Positions 44,273 to 53,247 of a stretch of 64,000 nucleotides of DNA are shown here, piece by piece (the first letter of the stretch is position 1; the number at the start of each line of letters is the position of its first letter). Location: positions 27,309 through 91,308 of the forward strand of contig CAMZJA010000007.1 in NCBI GenBank assembly GCA_947307415.1, in the 5' to 3' direction. The stretch comes from an uncultured Bacteroidales bacterium. GTDB taxonomy: Bacteria; Bacteroidota; Bacteroidia; Bacteroidales; F082. Under the pieces are notes generated by a model that was given only the letters and a program-made list of their open reading frames with translations, ran no database searches and was not told the DNA's origin. Made by a program: the position numbers and the translations under genes.

Positions 44273-44965
44273 ATGAGAATAGACATTATCACGATTTTCC
44301 CTGAAATGTTCGAAGGTCCGTTCACTGAGTCGATAGTGAAGCGCGCCATCAACAAAGGGCTGGTTGAGATTCATCTGCACAACCTCCGCGATTACAGCAA
44401 CGACAAGCACAAGCGTGTCGACGACTACCCTTTTTCGGCCGGTGCCGGCATGGTGATGATGATAGAGCCTGTCGACAACTGCATAACGAAGCTGAAATCG
44501 GAGAGAGATTACGACGAGGTCATTTACATGAGTCCGGATGGCGAGTTATTGACACAACCTGTTGTAAATCAATTGTCTCTGAATGAAAATCTGATTATGC
44601 TTTGCGGACATTACAAAGGCATTGACGAGCGCATCAGGGAGCATCTTGTGACTAAAGAGATATCTATCGGCGACTATGTGCTTTCGGGCGGTGAGCTTGC
44701 CGCGGCGGTTTTGACCGACAGTTTGGTACGCTTGATTCCGGGCGCTTTGAGTGATGAAACTTCGGCACTTTCCGACTCATTTCAGGACGGAATGGTGTCG
44801 CCGCCGGTGTATACAAGGCCTCGCGAATACAAAGGATGGGAGGTTCCGGAGGTGCTTTTATCGGGAAACGACAAGATTATAGATGAGTGGAAATACCAGC
44901 AGGCATTGGAGAGAACGAAGATCAGGAGGCCTGAGATGTATGAAAAAATAAAAAAAATAAAATAA
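44273..44965 (+). CDS. trmD: tRNA (guanine37-N1)-methyltransferase TrmD
   Basis: A 230-residue SPOUT methyltransferase that makes m1G37 in tRNAs with G36. Conserved motifs are '[17 protein letters not shown]', '[29 protein letters not shown]', '[11 protein letters not shown]' and '[15 protein letters not shown]', the last two forming the trefoil-knot SAM site, plus '[19 protein letters not shown]'. Length is normal. It precedes rplS, a widely conserved neighbour, here with a second promoter in between. Confidence 0.97.
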   Translation: MRIDIITIFPEMFEGPFTESIVKRAINKGLVEIHLHNLRDYSNDKHKRVDDYPFSAGAGMVMMIEPVDNCITKLKSERDYDEVIYMSPDGELLTQPVVNQLSLNENLIMLCGHYKGIDERIREHLVTKEISIGDYVLSGGELAAAVLTDSLVRLIPGALSDETSALSDSFQDGMVSPPVYTRPREYKGWEVPEVLLSGNDKIIDEWKYQQALERTKIRRPEMYEKIKKIK

Positions 44966-44990
44966 ATGTTGTTGGTATTCAAAAATTTTG

Positions 44991-44998
44991 TATTTTTG
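44991..44998 (+). promoter_or_regulatory. -7 box TATTTTTG for rplS
   Basis: TATTTTTG followed by CATGC, 46 bp before the rplS ATG. A TTGG at 44972-44975 is a possible -33. It gives rplS its own transcript besides read-through from trmD. Confidence 0.6.
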
Positions 44999-45044
44999 CA
45001 TGCTTTTTTAGAGGATAAAAAATAGAATAAAAAATACAACAGAA

Positions 45045-45407
45045 ATGAAAAACGCGTTAATCCAATTCGTTGAAGATCAGGTACAAGTAAAAGATTTTCC
45101 ACAGTTCAAGTCAGGTGACACCATCACCGTAACTTATAAAATTGTTGAAGGAAACAAGGAACGTTTGCAGAAATTCCAGGGTGTTGTGTTGCAGCGTACA
45201 GGCGAAGGCAAGCGTGCTACCTTCACAGTGAGAAAGATCTCTAACAACATCGGTGTTGAAAGAATCTTCCCTATCGCTGACCCAATGATTGACAGCATCG
45301 AAGTCAACAAACAGGGTGCAGTCCGCAGAGCAAGAATCTACTACCTCAGAGGTCTCCGTGGAAAGAAAGCTCGTATCAAAGAAATTCTCAAGAAGAAAGA
45401 AAATTAA
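45045..45407 (+). CDS. rplS: 50S ribosomal protein L19
   Basis: A 120-residue ribosomal protein of the large subunit, at the 30S-50S interface. The sequence 'FKSGDTITVTYKIVEGNKERLQKFQGVVLQR' and 'FTVRKISNNIGVERIFP' is diagnostic, as is the end 'RRARIYYLRGLRGKKARIKE'. Length is normal. A strong terminator follows. Confidence 0.97.
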   Translation: MKNALIQFVEDQVQVKDFPQFKSGDTITVTYKIVEGNKERLQKFQGVVLQRTGEGKRATFTVRKISNNIGVERIFPIADPMIDSIEVNKQGAVRRARIYYLRGLRGKKARIKEILKKKEN

Positions 45408-45426
45408 TCTTTTTACTTGTAAAAAC

Positions 45427-45461
45427 AAAAAAAGAGCGACGCTGCAGCATCGCTCTTTTTT
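45427..45461. terminator. Terminator between rplS and the rRNA methyltransferase gene
   Basis: AAAAAGAGCGA and TCGCTCTTTTTT pair around CGCTGCAGCA, with A and T tracts on both sides. It serves both convergent genes. Confidence 0.9.
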
Positions 45462-45463
45462 GT

Positions 45464-46222
45464 TTATCCCATCCGTTGTCGGACGACCTCGAATGTGACA
45501 ATTCCTGTGGCGACGCTGACGTTAAGCGAGTCGATATCGCCAGGCATCGGGATAACGAGATGAGAATCAACACGTTTGAGGTAAGCCTCGCTGATGCCGT
45601 CCTCTTCAGAGCCCATCATGATGGCGATTGGTCCGATAAGGTCGGCCTGCCAGATGGTTTGTTTACCTTTCTCAGAAAACGCTATCACCTTCAGTCCGCT
45701 AGCTTTCAGGAAGTCGATGGTGTCTTTGATGTTTTCGACGCGGCACACATTAATTAATGATAACGCGCCGGCGGAAGTCTTCATGGCATCGCCGTTAATC
45801 AGAGCGCTGCCACGTGACGGGATGACGATGGCGTCGACGCCTGCAGCGTAACATGTGCGGGCTATCGCGCCGAAGTTACGCACATCGGTGACACGGTCTA
45901 GAATGACGACAAACGGCATGCGGCCTGCGTCATACACCATCGGAATGACGTTTTCGATAGTCTGGTACGATATAGGGCACACGAAAGCCACTATTCCCTG
46001 ATGGTTTTTCCGCGTGAGACGGTTCAATTTCTCAATCGGGACAAACTGCACCGGAACCCCATGTTCCTTAGCATATTTCACGATTTCGGATATCTGCGGC
46101 GAACGCAATCCCGACTGCACGAAAACCTTCTCCAGCTCCTTCCCCGCCTTGATGACCTCCTCAATGGGATGGACGCCAAAAACCATGTTATCGTCTTCTT
46201 TTTTGTTATTGTTATTATTCAT
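45464..46222 (-). CDS. rlmB: TrmH/SpoU-family 23S rRNA 2'-O-methyltransferase (RlmB-like)
   Basis: A 252-residue SpoU-type SPOUT enzyme, most like RlmB, which methylates G2251 of 23S rRNA. It has an N-terminal substrate-binding domain ('FGVHPIEEVIKAGKELEKVFV', about 14-90). The knot motifs are 'VILDRVTDVRNFGAIARTC' (motif 1), 'IMMGSEEDGI' (motif 2) and 'VIPMPGDIDSLNVSVATGI' (motif 3). The start at 46222 gives an Asn/Lys-rich leader; Met13 (46186) is an alternative. The exact rRNA target could differ within the family. Confidence 0.88.
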   Translation of the reverse strand: MNNNNNKKEDDNMVFGVHPIEEVIKAGKELEKVFVQSGLRSPQISEIVKYAKEHGVPVQFVPIEKLNRLTRKNHQGIVAFVCPISYQTIENVIPMVYDAGRMPFVVILDRVTDVRNFGAIARTCYAAGVDAIVIPSRGSALINGDAMKTSAGALSLINVCRVENIKDTIDFLKASGLKVIAFSEKGKQTIWQADLIGPIAIMMGSEEDGISEAYLKRVDSHLVIPMPGDIDSLNVSVATGIVTFEVVRQRMG

Positions 46223-46248
46223 TCTACAATGTTTATTCTTATCAGAAT

Positions 46249-46275
46249 GGGATTCCTACACTTCGGTCGGAATGA
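46249..46275 (-). repeat. Dispersed repeat copy in the 5' leader of the rlmB-like gene
   Basis: The minus strand reads GTCATTCCGACCGAAGTGTA followed by GGAATCCC, a short form of the repeat also at 29958, 48713 and 61070. It sits between the minus-strand promoter and the start codon. Confidence 0.6.
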
Positions 46276-46283
46276 CAAAAATA
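46276..46283 (-). promoter_or_regulatory. -7 box TATTTTTG for the rlmB-like gene
   Basis: The minus strand reads TATTTTTG immediately before the dispersed repeat, 53 bp from the ATG at 46222. The transcript leader would therefore contain the repeat. Confidence 0.5.
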
Positions 46284-46314
46284 CATTTTTTTTGATTATC
46301 ATTTGAAAAATTTG

Positions 46315-46322
46315 TAAATTTG
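46315..46322 (+). promoter_or_regulatory. -7 box TAAATTTG for the twin-TonB_C gene
   Basis: TAAATTTG followed by CGGTG, 33 bp before the ATG at 46356. It is divergent from the rlmB-like promoter. Confidence 0.6.
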
Positions 46323-46355
46323 CGGTGATTTATTTTGAAAAATCACATTTGAAAC

Positions 46356-47150
46356 ATGAAAAAGAATTGTATTTTATTTTTAATTATATCATTGATTTTC
46401 ATATCATTAGGATTGAATCTCAATGCCCAGATCAAATCACCTGAACCAATTTCCGGATTTCCGTTGACCAAGAAAATAATCCACAACCACATGATTTATC
46501 CGCAGAGCGCCCTTGAGCAGAAAAAAGGCGGTAAAATCACAGTGTTTTATGATGTTGACAAAGACGGAAACGCCACAAATTACAGGGTTGAGAAGAGCTT
46601 TGACGACGAATGTGCCGCGGAAGCCATAAGGCTGGTGAAGATGATTGAATGGAATCCGGCCATAAGCCAAGGAAAAGCTGTAGCTTTCAACGACTATTAC
46701 GTTGTGGAGTTCTCGCCGAAGAGCTACAAGAAAAACGAAGAGAAAAATCCTCGTACAATGCTGCCCGAGCAGGAATATCCGGCACAGAAAAGCAACAACA
46801 TCTATAATTTAAAGGAGTTATTCCAGTCGCCCTTGCCCTATTTCTCGAACCCTCAAGTGACTTTAGCTGGTTACCTTCGCACTAATCTGATTTATCCTGA
46901 TCAGGCGAAACAGTTTGAGATTCAAGGCACTGTGAAGCTGAGTTTCATTGTCGAGACTGACGGCAGAGCCTCGAACATCATTGTTGAGAACAGCGTTGGC
47001 GGAGGTTGCGACAACGAGGCTATCCGATTGATACAGAGTCTGGTATGGACCCCTGGCGTAAAAAACGACAGTCTGGTGAGGACGAGAATGTCGCAGGAGA
47101 TAACGTTCCAGATTGGAGAACGGAATTACTATGACGGAAACAACTATTGA
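46356..47150 (+). CDS. Exported protein with two TonB C-terminal domains
   Basis: A 264-residue exported protein. The signal peptide is about 1-25 ('...GLNLNAQ'). Two TonB_C-like domains follow, at about 38-118 ('GGKITVFYDVDKDGNATNYRVEKS...AIRLVKMIEWNPA') and about 172-258 ('GTVKLSFIVETDGRASNIIVENSV...AIRLIQSLVWTPG'). It lacks the anchor helix plus proline-rich spacer of a true TonB, so it cannot energise receptors in the usual way. A periplasmic peptidoglycan- or TonB-box-binding role is possible but unproven. It is 25 bp upstream of the DUF3078 gene. Confidence 0.82.
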   Translation: MKKNCILFLIISLIFISLGLNLNAQIKSPEPISGFPLTKKIIHNHMIYPQSALEQKKGGKITVFYDVDKDGNATNYRVEKSFDDECAAEAIRLVKMIEWNPAISQGKAVAFNDYYVVEFSPKSYKKNEEKNPRTMLPEQEYPAQKSNNIYNLKELFQSPLPYFSNPQVTLAGYLRTNLIYPDQAKQFEIQGTVKLSFIVETDGRASNIIVENSVGGGCDNEAIRLIQSLVWTPGVKNDSLVRTRMSQEITFQIGERNYYDGNNY

Positions 47151-47175
47151 TTATAAACCAATAAATTTTTAAAAT

Positions 47176-48213
47176 ATGAAAAGATTATTTTTACCTTTGA
47201 TTGCGATGCTGCTTTCAGTGAATGTGGCATTTGCGCAAGACGATGCTCCGGCATCACCTTGGACACATGGCGGTAACGTCGGTTTCAACATGGCACAGAG
47301 CCATTTCGACAACTGGGCTCCAGGCGGACAGGACAACGTCAATTTCCTCGGATTTTTAAAGTATGACTGCAACTTCAAGAAAGGCGACCACAAGTGGGAC
47401 AACGGTCTTGATTTACAGCTCGGTTACAGCTATTTCGATCTCGACAAGAAGCCGATAAAGACTGACGACCGTATTTTCTTAAGCTCACTTTACGGATACA
47501 ACATCCATGCAGACAAATGGTTTGTCACGGCCAACCTGACATTCCAGAGCCAGTTTGCCAACGGTTATAACTACGCTGCCGACAGCACTAACCGCATCTC
47601 GGGTTTCATGAATCCTGGCTATGTGACACTCGGTCTTGGTGTGCAGTGGGTGCCGAACGAGCATTTCAAAGTCAACATCGCTCCTATCACAGGCAAGATG
47701 ACTATCGTCAACGATCAGAAACTTGCCGATGCCGGCGCTTATGGCGTAAAGAAAGCTGAATATGAATATCAGGAAGACGCTGAAGGTGAGTTTTATGTCG
47801 ACGAGGAAGGCAATTATTTGCCATATGAGGCTTACACCGACACTGTTCCTGTGGTTCGTTACAACTACAACAGAGTTAAGAAAGGCGAAAACATCCGTTG
47901 GGAACTCGGTGCTCAGATCACAGCAGAGTTAAACTATGAGATTGCAAAGAACGTGACATTCAGTTCGAAGCTCATAGCTTTCTACGATTATCTCAACGAC
48001 GGCCTCAACGCCCGTGGCGAGAAATACAACTGCCCTGTTGACTTCGATTGGGATAACGCCTTGATTATGAAGGTCAACGACTGGTTGACATGCAACCTGA
48101 CAGCGCGTCTGGTCTACGACGAGGACATCCTGCCACTCAGCACCATTGAAGGGTCGACCTACCGTCAGTTCAAGGAAGTGTTGAGTCTCGGCATCTCTTA
48201 TAAGATTCCGTAA
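47176..48213 (+). CDS. DUF3078 outer-membrane protein
   Basis: A 345-residue exported protein. The signal peptide is about 1-20 ('...VNVAFAQ'). The early 'GGNVGFNMAQSHFDNWAPGGQDNVNFLGFLKY' is the DUF3078 signature. Many short amphipathic strands and the terminal 'EVLSLGISYKIP' fit a beta-barrel in the outer membrane. Function in the family is unknown. It ends 3 bp before the phosphodiesterase gene. Confidence 0.85.
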   Translation: MKRLFLPLIAMLLSVNVAFAQDDAPASPWTHGGNVGFNMAQSHFDNWAPGGQDNVNFLGFLKYDCNFKKGDHKWDNGLDLQLGYSYFDLDKKPIKTDDRIFLSSLYGYNIHADKWFVTANLTFQSQFANGYNYAADSTNRISGFMNPGYVTLGLGVQWVPNEHFKVNIAPITGKMTIVNDQKLADAGAYGVKKAEYEYQEDAEGEFYVDEEGNYLPYEAYTDTVPVVRYNYNRVKKGENIRWELGAQITAELNYEIAKNVTFSSKLIAFYDYLNDGLNARGEKYNCPVDFDWDNALIMKVNDWLTCNLTARLVYDEDILPLSTIEGSTYRQFKEVLSLGISYKIP

Positions 48214-48216
48214 TTG

Positions 48217-48708
48217 ATGAAAAAGATAGGATTATTGTCGGACACACATGGATGGCTTAATCCTGCGGTCTTTGAGTTTTTCAAGGACTGTGACGAGATA
48301 TGGCATGTCGGCGACATCGGTTCCACCGATGTCGCCGACGCTTTGTCAGCCTTCAAGCCGCTGAGGGCTGTTTACGGCAACATCGACGACCAAAAGATAC
48401 GGCTGATGTTTCCAAAAGTCAACATCTTCACCATCGAGAACGTGAAGGTGATGATGACGCACATCGGAGGATATCCCAACCATTATGAGCCAGGTATTAA
48501 AGAACTGATAATCAAAGAGAAACCTAATATTTTCATCAGCGGGCACTCACACATTCTGAAGGTGATGAACGACCACAACCTACACCTGCTCCACATCAAC
48601 CCAGGGGCGGCTGGGAACAGCGGATTTCACAAGGTGATAACGATGGTGAGGTTCCAGATTGACGGAAGCGAGATCCAGAAAATGGAAGTTTATGAAAAGA
48701 AACGTTGA
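48217..48708 (+). CDS. YfcE/MJ0936-type metallophosphoesterase
   Basis: A 163-residue calcineurin-like phosphodiesterase. Metal-binding motifs are 'LLSDTHGW' (about 6-13), 'WHVGDIG', 'VYGNIDD', and 'ISGHSHILKV'; 'LLHINPGAAG' closes the site. Members hydrolyse phosphodiesters, some the cyclic nucleotide 2',3'-cAMP; the physiological substrate is not known. The ATG at 48217 is preferred to the TTG at 48214. Confidence 0.9.
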   Translation: MKKIGLLSDTHGWLNPAVFEFFKDCDEIWHVGDIGSTDVADALSAFKPLRAVYGNIDDQKIRLMFPKVNIFTIENVKVMMTHIGGYPNHYEPGIKELIIKEKPNIFISGHSHILKVMNDHNLHLLHINPGAAGNSGFHKVITMVRFQIDGSEIQKMEVYEKKR

Positions 48709-48712
48709 ACGA

Positions 48713-48751
48713 TGATGAGATTCCTCGCCTCTTCGAGACTCTGAATGACAT
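48713..48751 (-). repeat. Dispersed repeat copy between convergent genes
   Basis: The minus strand reads GTCATTCAGAGTCTCGAAGA followed by GGCGAGGAATCTC, a diverged relative of the repeats at 29958, 46249 and 61070. It fills the whole gap between the phosphodiesterase and DUF4293 genes. Confidence 0.6.
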
Positions 48752-48753
48752 AG

Positions 48754-49242
48754 TTATCTCAGTCGGTCGACGGATTTCAGAAGTTCGATATCTTTTTTGA
48801 TGCCACGGATGGCGAGAATCTCGAGAACGAGGTTTACCAGCGGGAACGCCATGCCTATGAAATATGCCACGTCAAGGGTGTAGATATCATTTTCAACAGC
48901 GAAGATAACGCTCATAACATCTGATTCATAGTAAATGAACACCAGTCCGATAAAAATGATATTCACGAGCATATTAAGACGGCACAGTCTCACCTGCAGT
49001 TCGCGTTTTTTATAAAGGAATATCGTTACAAGCGGTGCCACTGTCATCAATATTGTCAAAACAACAAGAGGCCATGTATAAGTCGCTGAAAACGACATCG
49101 TTTCAATAGGGTTTTTGATTCCGAAAATGGTAAAACGCATAACTTCGCCATTAGCATTAAATGACATCAATGGCGTAAAAAACAGTAAAGCAGTAATAAT
49201 TACTGATAAAAGCATGAAAATTGTCTGTCGTCTCTGAATCAT
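48754..49242 (-). CDS. DUF4293 inner-membrane protein
   Basis: A 162-residue membrane protein with about four helices (about 8-27, 52-72, 85-107 and 122-145). The N-terminus 'MIQRRQTIFMLLSVII' and the loop 'FFTPLMSF' are typical of DUF4293, a Bacteroidota family without known function. It is divergent from rho, a position I recall in related genomes. Confidence 0.85.
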   Translation of the reverse strand: MIQRRQTIFMLLSVIITALLFFTPLMSFNANGEVMRFTIFGIKNPIETMSFSATYTWPLVVLTILMTVAPLVTIFLYKKRELQVRLCRLNMLVNIIFIGLVFIYYESDVMSVIFAVENDIYTLDVAYFIGMAFPLVNLVLEILAIRGIKKDIELLKSVDRLR

Positions 49243-49274
49243 ATCTAAAATTTTTCTGCAAAATTAATAAAATT

Positions 49275-49305
49275 TTTGGTTACATGAAAAAAAATTGTAT
49301 ATTTG
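49275..49305 (+). promoter_or_regulatory. rho promoter (TTTG-N19-TATATTTG)
   Basis: TTTG at 49275-49278, 19 bp and TATATTTG at 49298-49305 followed by CAACG. This is the best consensus match in the window. It predicts an untranslated leader of about 105 nt before the rho ATG at 49418. Confidence 0.75.
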
Positions 49306-49417
49306 CAACGTCAAAAGAACATTAGCACAACCAGTTTTTGTTCGATAAAGCAAACAATTCTGTTTCGCAAAATAATCAGATAAGTTTTTGAAATTCAGTC
49401 TAATTAATTGACTTTTT

Positions 49418-51109
49418 ATGTACGATATTTTTGAACTAAACGACAAATCCATGGCCGAGCTCAAGGAGATTGCGTTGAAGCTTGGAGTGGAGAAGGTCAG
49501 CGTGCCAAAGGAAAACCTTGTGTACAGCATCATCGAGAAACAGTCAGGATCACAGGAAACGCCGGCAGTTGTTGAGAAACCCAAAGGCAGACCTGGAAGG
49601 AAGAAAAAGGTTGACGTTGAAGTTGAAGCCAAGGAAGAGGCGCCAGCTGAACCAGTGAAACCTATTGAAGAAGAAGCTCCGAAACGTGGCAGACGTCCAA
49701 GAATCGGCAAGCGTCCGGATGTGATAAAGACCACATTTGAGAACGTTGGCGAGGACGGCGAGAAACCACATCATGTGTCATATCCAAGACCGAAGCCGGC
49801 GGTTGTTGACGTGGCGAACGAAATTCTTAACGAGAGCAACGAGGAAGAGCCGGAGATAGAGGTCGAGGCTCCTGTGGAGCATGTGGAGCCGATGTTTGAG
49901 GAGAAACAGGCAGTTTATGAGGTGAAGCAGCCTCAGCCACAACAGCCTCAGCCTCAGATGCCACAAAAACGCGACGAGCTCATCAGCGAGTTTGACGGCG
50001 TGGTGCAAGCTGAAGGCGTGTTGGAAATCATGCCTGACGGCTACGGATTCCTGCGTTCGGCCGATTACAACTACCTCAACTCTCCTGACGACATCTACGT
50101 GTCACAGTCGCAGATCAAGCTGTTCGGTTTGAAGACAGGCGACACAATTTTGGGTATGATTCGTCCGCCAAAGAACGGCGAAAAATATTTCCCGTTGGTG
50201 AAGGTCGACAAGATCAACGGACGCAATCCTGACGAGGTGCGCGACCGTATCCCGTTCGACTTCCTCACACCTTTGTTCCCGGACGAAAAATTCAAGCTCA
50301 CTGGACATCAGGGAGGTACTGTTTCCACAAGAATCATGGATCTCTTCGCTCCTATCGGCAAAGGTCAGCGTGGTTTGATTGTGGCACAGCCTAAGACAGG
50401 TAAGACAGTGTTACTCAAGGAGGTTGCTAACGCCATCGCGGCGAACCACCCTGAGGTATACCTTATTATATTATTGATTGACGAGCGTCCTGAGGAGGTC
50501 ACCGACATGGCACGCAGCGTGAAGGCTGAGGTCATCTCTTCGACATTCGACGAGCCGGCCGACAAGCACGTGAAGATTGCCAACATAGTGCTCGAGAAAG
50601 CAAAACGTCTGACAGAATGCGGTCACGACGTGGTGATTCTGCTCGACTCCATCACACGTCTGGCACGAGCCTACAACACCGTTTCGCCTGCATCAGGCAA
50701 GGTATTGTCGGGTGGTGTCGAGGCCAACGCTTTGCAGAAGCCAAAACGTTTCTTCGGTGCTGCACGTAACATCGAAGGTGGCGGCTCGCTTACGATTTTA
50801 GCTACAGCTCTTATCGACACAGGCTCCAAGATGGACGAGGTCATCTTCGAGGAATTCAAGGGAACGGGTAACATGGAGCTTCAGCTCGACCGCCGTCTCT
50901 CGAACAAGCGCATCTACCCTGCCATCGACATCGTGGCATCAGGAACACGTCGCGACGACCTTCTTGTCGACGAACGCACCTTGGCACGTGTCTGGGCATT
51001 ACGAAACCATTTTGCTGATATGACTCCTGTCGAGGCGATGGAATTCTTAAAAGACAGAATCTCCAAGACAGTGTCGAATGAAGAATTTTTGGCAACGATA
51101 GACAAATAA
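49418..51109 (+). CDS. rho: Transcription termination factor Rho with disordered insertion
   Basis: A 563-residue hexameric RNA helicase that ends transcription. An N-terminal Rho_N domain (about 1-45, '[13 protein letters not shown]') is followed by a charged low-complexity insertion (about 50-185, Glu/Lys/Pro-rich, ending in a Gln-Pro run). The cold-shock RNA-binding domain is about 190-265 ('[16 protein letters not shown]'). The ATPase core has Walker A 'AQPKTGKT' (about 323-331), Walker B '[13 protein letters not shown]' and the Q- and R-loops ('[18 protein letters not shown]'). It is longer than E. coli Rho (419) because of the insertion, usual for Bacteroidota. It is first in a run with the HTH and Na/Pi genes. 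Confidence 0.97.
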   Translation: MYDIFELNDKSMAELKEIALKLGVEKVSVPKENLVYSIIEKQSGSQETPAVVEKPKGRPGRKKKVDVEVEAKEEAPAEPVKPIEEEAPKRGRRPRIGKRPDVIKTTFENVGEDGEKPHHVSYPRPKPAVVDVANEILNESNEEEPEIEVEAPVEHVEPMFEEKQAVYEVKQPQPQQPQPQMPQKRDELISEFDGVVQAEGVLEIMPDGYGFLRSADYNYLNSPDDIYVSQSQIKLFGLKTGDTILGMIRPPKNGEKYFPLVKVDKINGRNPDEVRDRIPFDFLTPLFPDEKFKLTGHQGGTVSTRIMDLFAPIGKGQRGLIVAQPKTGKTVLLKEVANAIAANHPEVYLIILLIDERPEEVTDMARSVKAEVISSTFDEPADKHVKIANIVLEKAKRLTECGHDVVILLDSITRLARAYNTVSPASGKVLSGGVEANALQKPKRFFGAARNIEGGGSLTILATALIDTGSKMDEVIFEEFKGTGNMELQLDRRLSNKRIYPAIDIVASGTRRDDLLVDERTLARVWALRNHFADMTPVEAMEFLKDRISKTVSNEEFLATIDK

Positions 51110-51110
51110 C

Positions 51111-51473
51111 ATGCTAAGTCAGACGATAAGAAAAACAAGAATGTACTCGGGTATCACCCAAGTAGAGATGGCGCGCATGCTTTTCATGTCGGAGACGAAA
51201 TACTGCAGAAAAGAGAACGGCAAGGCGCAAATCGACAGGAATGAAGCCGTGAAAATGGCAAAAATCCTTGATATTAACGAGAACGCCATCTTGAAATATT
51301 GGATGGCCGACCATCTTTATGAATTGATGAAAAATAACAAAGAGCTTGTGTATGAGGCACTTAAGCTCGTTGAATCGAACTTCGACAATTATGAGAACTG
51401 CGTCAAGCTGCCATCGAAGAACAACAGTTTCAGCAGTTTGGAAGAGCGTTTAAAACGAAGAAAAAAGAAATAA
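51111..51473 (+). CDS. Small helix-turn-helix protein
   Basis: A 120-residue protein. Residues about 1-60 form a Cro/C1-like helix-turn-helix ('IRKTRMYSGITQVEMARMLFMSETKYCRKENGKAQI'). The rest is helical with a basic C-terminus ('EERLKRRKKK'). The ATG is 1 bp after the rho stop, and the Na/Pi gene follows 1 bp after its stop, so all three are probably co-transcribed. The target is unknown; the location suggests a link to phosphate uptake or autoregulation, which is only inference. Confidence 0.75.
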   Translation: MLSQTIRKTRMYSGITQVEMARMLFMSETKYCRKENGKAQIDRNEAVKMAKILDINENAILKYWMADHLYELMKNNKELVYEALKLVESNFDNYENCVKLPSKNNSFSSLEERLKRRKKK

Positions 51474-51474
51474 C

Positions 51475-53190
51475 ATGACAATATACCTCTTTCTAAAGCT
51501 TTTAGGATGCCTCGCACTCCTCATGTATGGTATGAAGATGATGAGTGAAGGCTTGCAGAAACTCAGCGGCGGTCATCTCCGCAACATTATGGGAACCATG
51601 ACGAAGAACCGTGTCACGGGTCTGCTCACAGGCGTCTTCGTGACCGCGGCGGTGCAGTCGTCAACAGCGACCACAGTTATGACGGTGAGTTTTGTAAACG
51701 CCGGGCTTCTCACATTGGCGCAGGCTATCTCGGTAATCATGGGAGCTAACATCGGAACGACGGTGACGGCATGGATCATGTCGGTTTTCGGCTTCCAGAT
51801 AAACATGAGCAACGTGGTGTTTCCGTTCTTCGCCCTGGCTATCATCCTGATCTTCCAAAAGAAGCCATCAGGCAAGTCGTTCGGCGAGTTCATCTTCGGT
51901 TTCTCGTTTATGTTTCTCGGTCTCGCCACTTTGCGTGAGAATGCCATGGCAATGGATCTCGCTGGTAACGAGAGCATAATCAATTTCTTCGCCAGCACAG
52001 GACACTGGGGCTTTTTAACCACCTTACTTTATCTTTTGATAGGTAGCATCCTGACAATGTGTGTGCAGTCGTCAGCAGCCATCATGGCAATCACCTTGAT
52101 TCTCTGTTCCAGCGGCGTCCTGCCTATATATCAAGGCATTGCGCTTGTTATGGGCGAGAATATCGGTACCACGGTAACATCGAACATCGCGGCTTTGAGC
52201 GCCTCGACAAACGCGCGTCGTGCTGCTTTGGCGCATATGGTTTTCAACGTGTTCGGCGTGATTTGGGTGCTGATAATCTTCAGACCGTTCATCAATATGG
52301 TGTGCCAATTCGTTGGTTTTGACCCCGAGTTCGTGCCTGAGACGGAAGCCGACATTGCCGATGCGCAGGTGAGAGTGACATATGCGCTTTCAGCGTTCCA
52401 CACTGCTTTCAACCTTTGCAACGTATTGATTCTCATTTGGTTCATCAAACCTATTGAGAAACTCGTGTGCAAAATCATAAAACATAAAGAAGAAGACGAA
52501 GAGTCAAAATTGAAGTTCATTTCCGGCGGATTGTTATCGACTGCAGAGCTTTCTATTTATGAGGCTCAGAAAGAAATCAGCCTGTTTGGCGCCCGCACCA
52601 ACAAGATGTTCAACTTCATCCCTACCCTGCTCTTTGACACCAAGAACGACGAGGATTTCAGCAAGCTTTTCTCAAGAGTTGAGAAATATGAACAGATTTC
52701 TGACCATATGGAGATTGAGATCGCAAACTATCTCAACAAGGTGACTGAGGGCCGTTTGAGTCCTGAAAGTAAGACAAAGATCCGTTATATGCTTCGCGAG
52801 GTCGGCGAGATTGAGAGTATCGGCGACAGCTGCTATAACCTGGCGCGTACAATCAACCAGAAACACACAAAGAACGAACACTTCACCGACGAGCAGAAAA
52901 TTCACATCCGCCATATGTTTGAGCTTTGCAACAAGGCTCTGGAACACATGCAGAAAGTTCTCGACGATGATCAAGGCATTGTCGATACCAACGAGTCGTT
53001 GAACATCGAAAATGAGATCAACAACTACCGTAATCAGCTTAAGGAGTCGAACTTAAACGACATCAACGAGCACCTCTACAACTATCAGGCCGGCATCCAG
53101 TATATGGATATCATCACTGAATGCGAGAAGTTGGGCGACTACGTCATCAACGTTGTTGAGGCACATGCTCATAAGAAGCTGACAGCATAA
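51475..53190 (+). CDS. Na/phosphate cotransporter family protein with PhoU domain
   Basis: A 571-residue inner-membrane protein. Two inverted PNaS repeats carry the paired QSS motifs 'AVQSSTATTVMTVSFVNAG' (about 60-80) and 'CVQSSAAIMAITLILCSSG' (about 195-215), with several further helices up to about 335. The cytoplasmic C-terminal half (about 350-565) is a helical PhoU-like domain. Members move phosphate, often as Na-coupled uptake or export. It is the third gene of the rho run. Confidence 0.9.
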   Translation: MTIYLFLKLLGCLALLMYGMKMMSEGLQKLSGGHLRNIMGTMTKNRVTGLLTGVFVTAAVQSSTATTVMTVSFVNAGLLTLAQAISVIMGANIGTTVTAWIMSVFGFQINMSNVVFPFFALAIILIFQKKPSGKSFGEFIFGFSFMFLGLATLRENAMAMDLAGNESIINFFASTGHWGFLTTLLYLLIGSILTMCVQSSAAIMAITLILCSSGVLPIYQGIALVMGENIGTTVTSNIAALSASTNARRAALAHMVFNVFGVIWVLIIFRPFINMVCQFVGFDPEFVPETEADIADAQVRVTYALSAFHTAFNLCNVLILIWFIKPIEKLVCKIIKHKEEDEESKLKFISGGLLSTAELSIYEAQKEISLFGARTNKMFNFIPTLLFDTKNDEDFSKLFSRVEKYEQISDHMEIEIANYLNKVTEGRLSPESKTKIRYMLREVGEIESIGDSCYNLARTINQKHTKNEHFTDEQKIHIRHMFELCNKALEHMQKVLDDDQGIVDTNESLNIENEINNYRNQLKESNLNDINEHLYNYQAGIQYMDIITECEKLGDYVINVVEAHAHKKLTA

Positions 53191-53194
53191 AAAA

Positions 53195-53226
53195 GTAGAG
53201 ACGCCATAATTATATGACGTCTCTAC
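53195..53226. terminator. Hairpin between the Na/Pi and TolC genes
   Basis: GTAGAGACG (53195-53203) and CGTCTCTAC (53218-53226) pair perfectly around a 14-nt AT-rich loop. No long T run follows, so it may stop the convergent genes weakly, or be a copy of a hairpin-type dispersed repeat. Confidence 0.55.
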
Positions 53227-53247
53227 AAATTAATATTTCAAATATCT

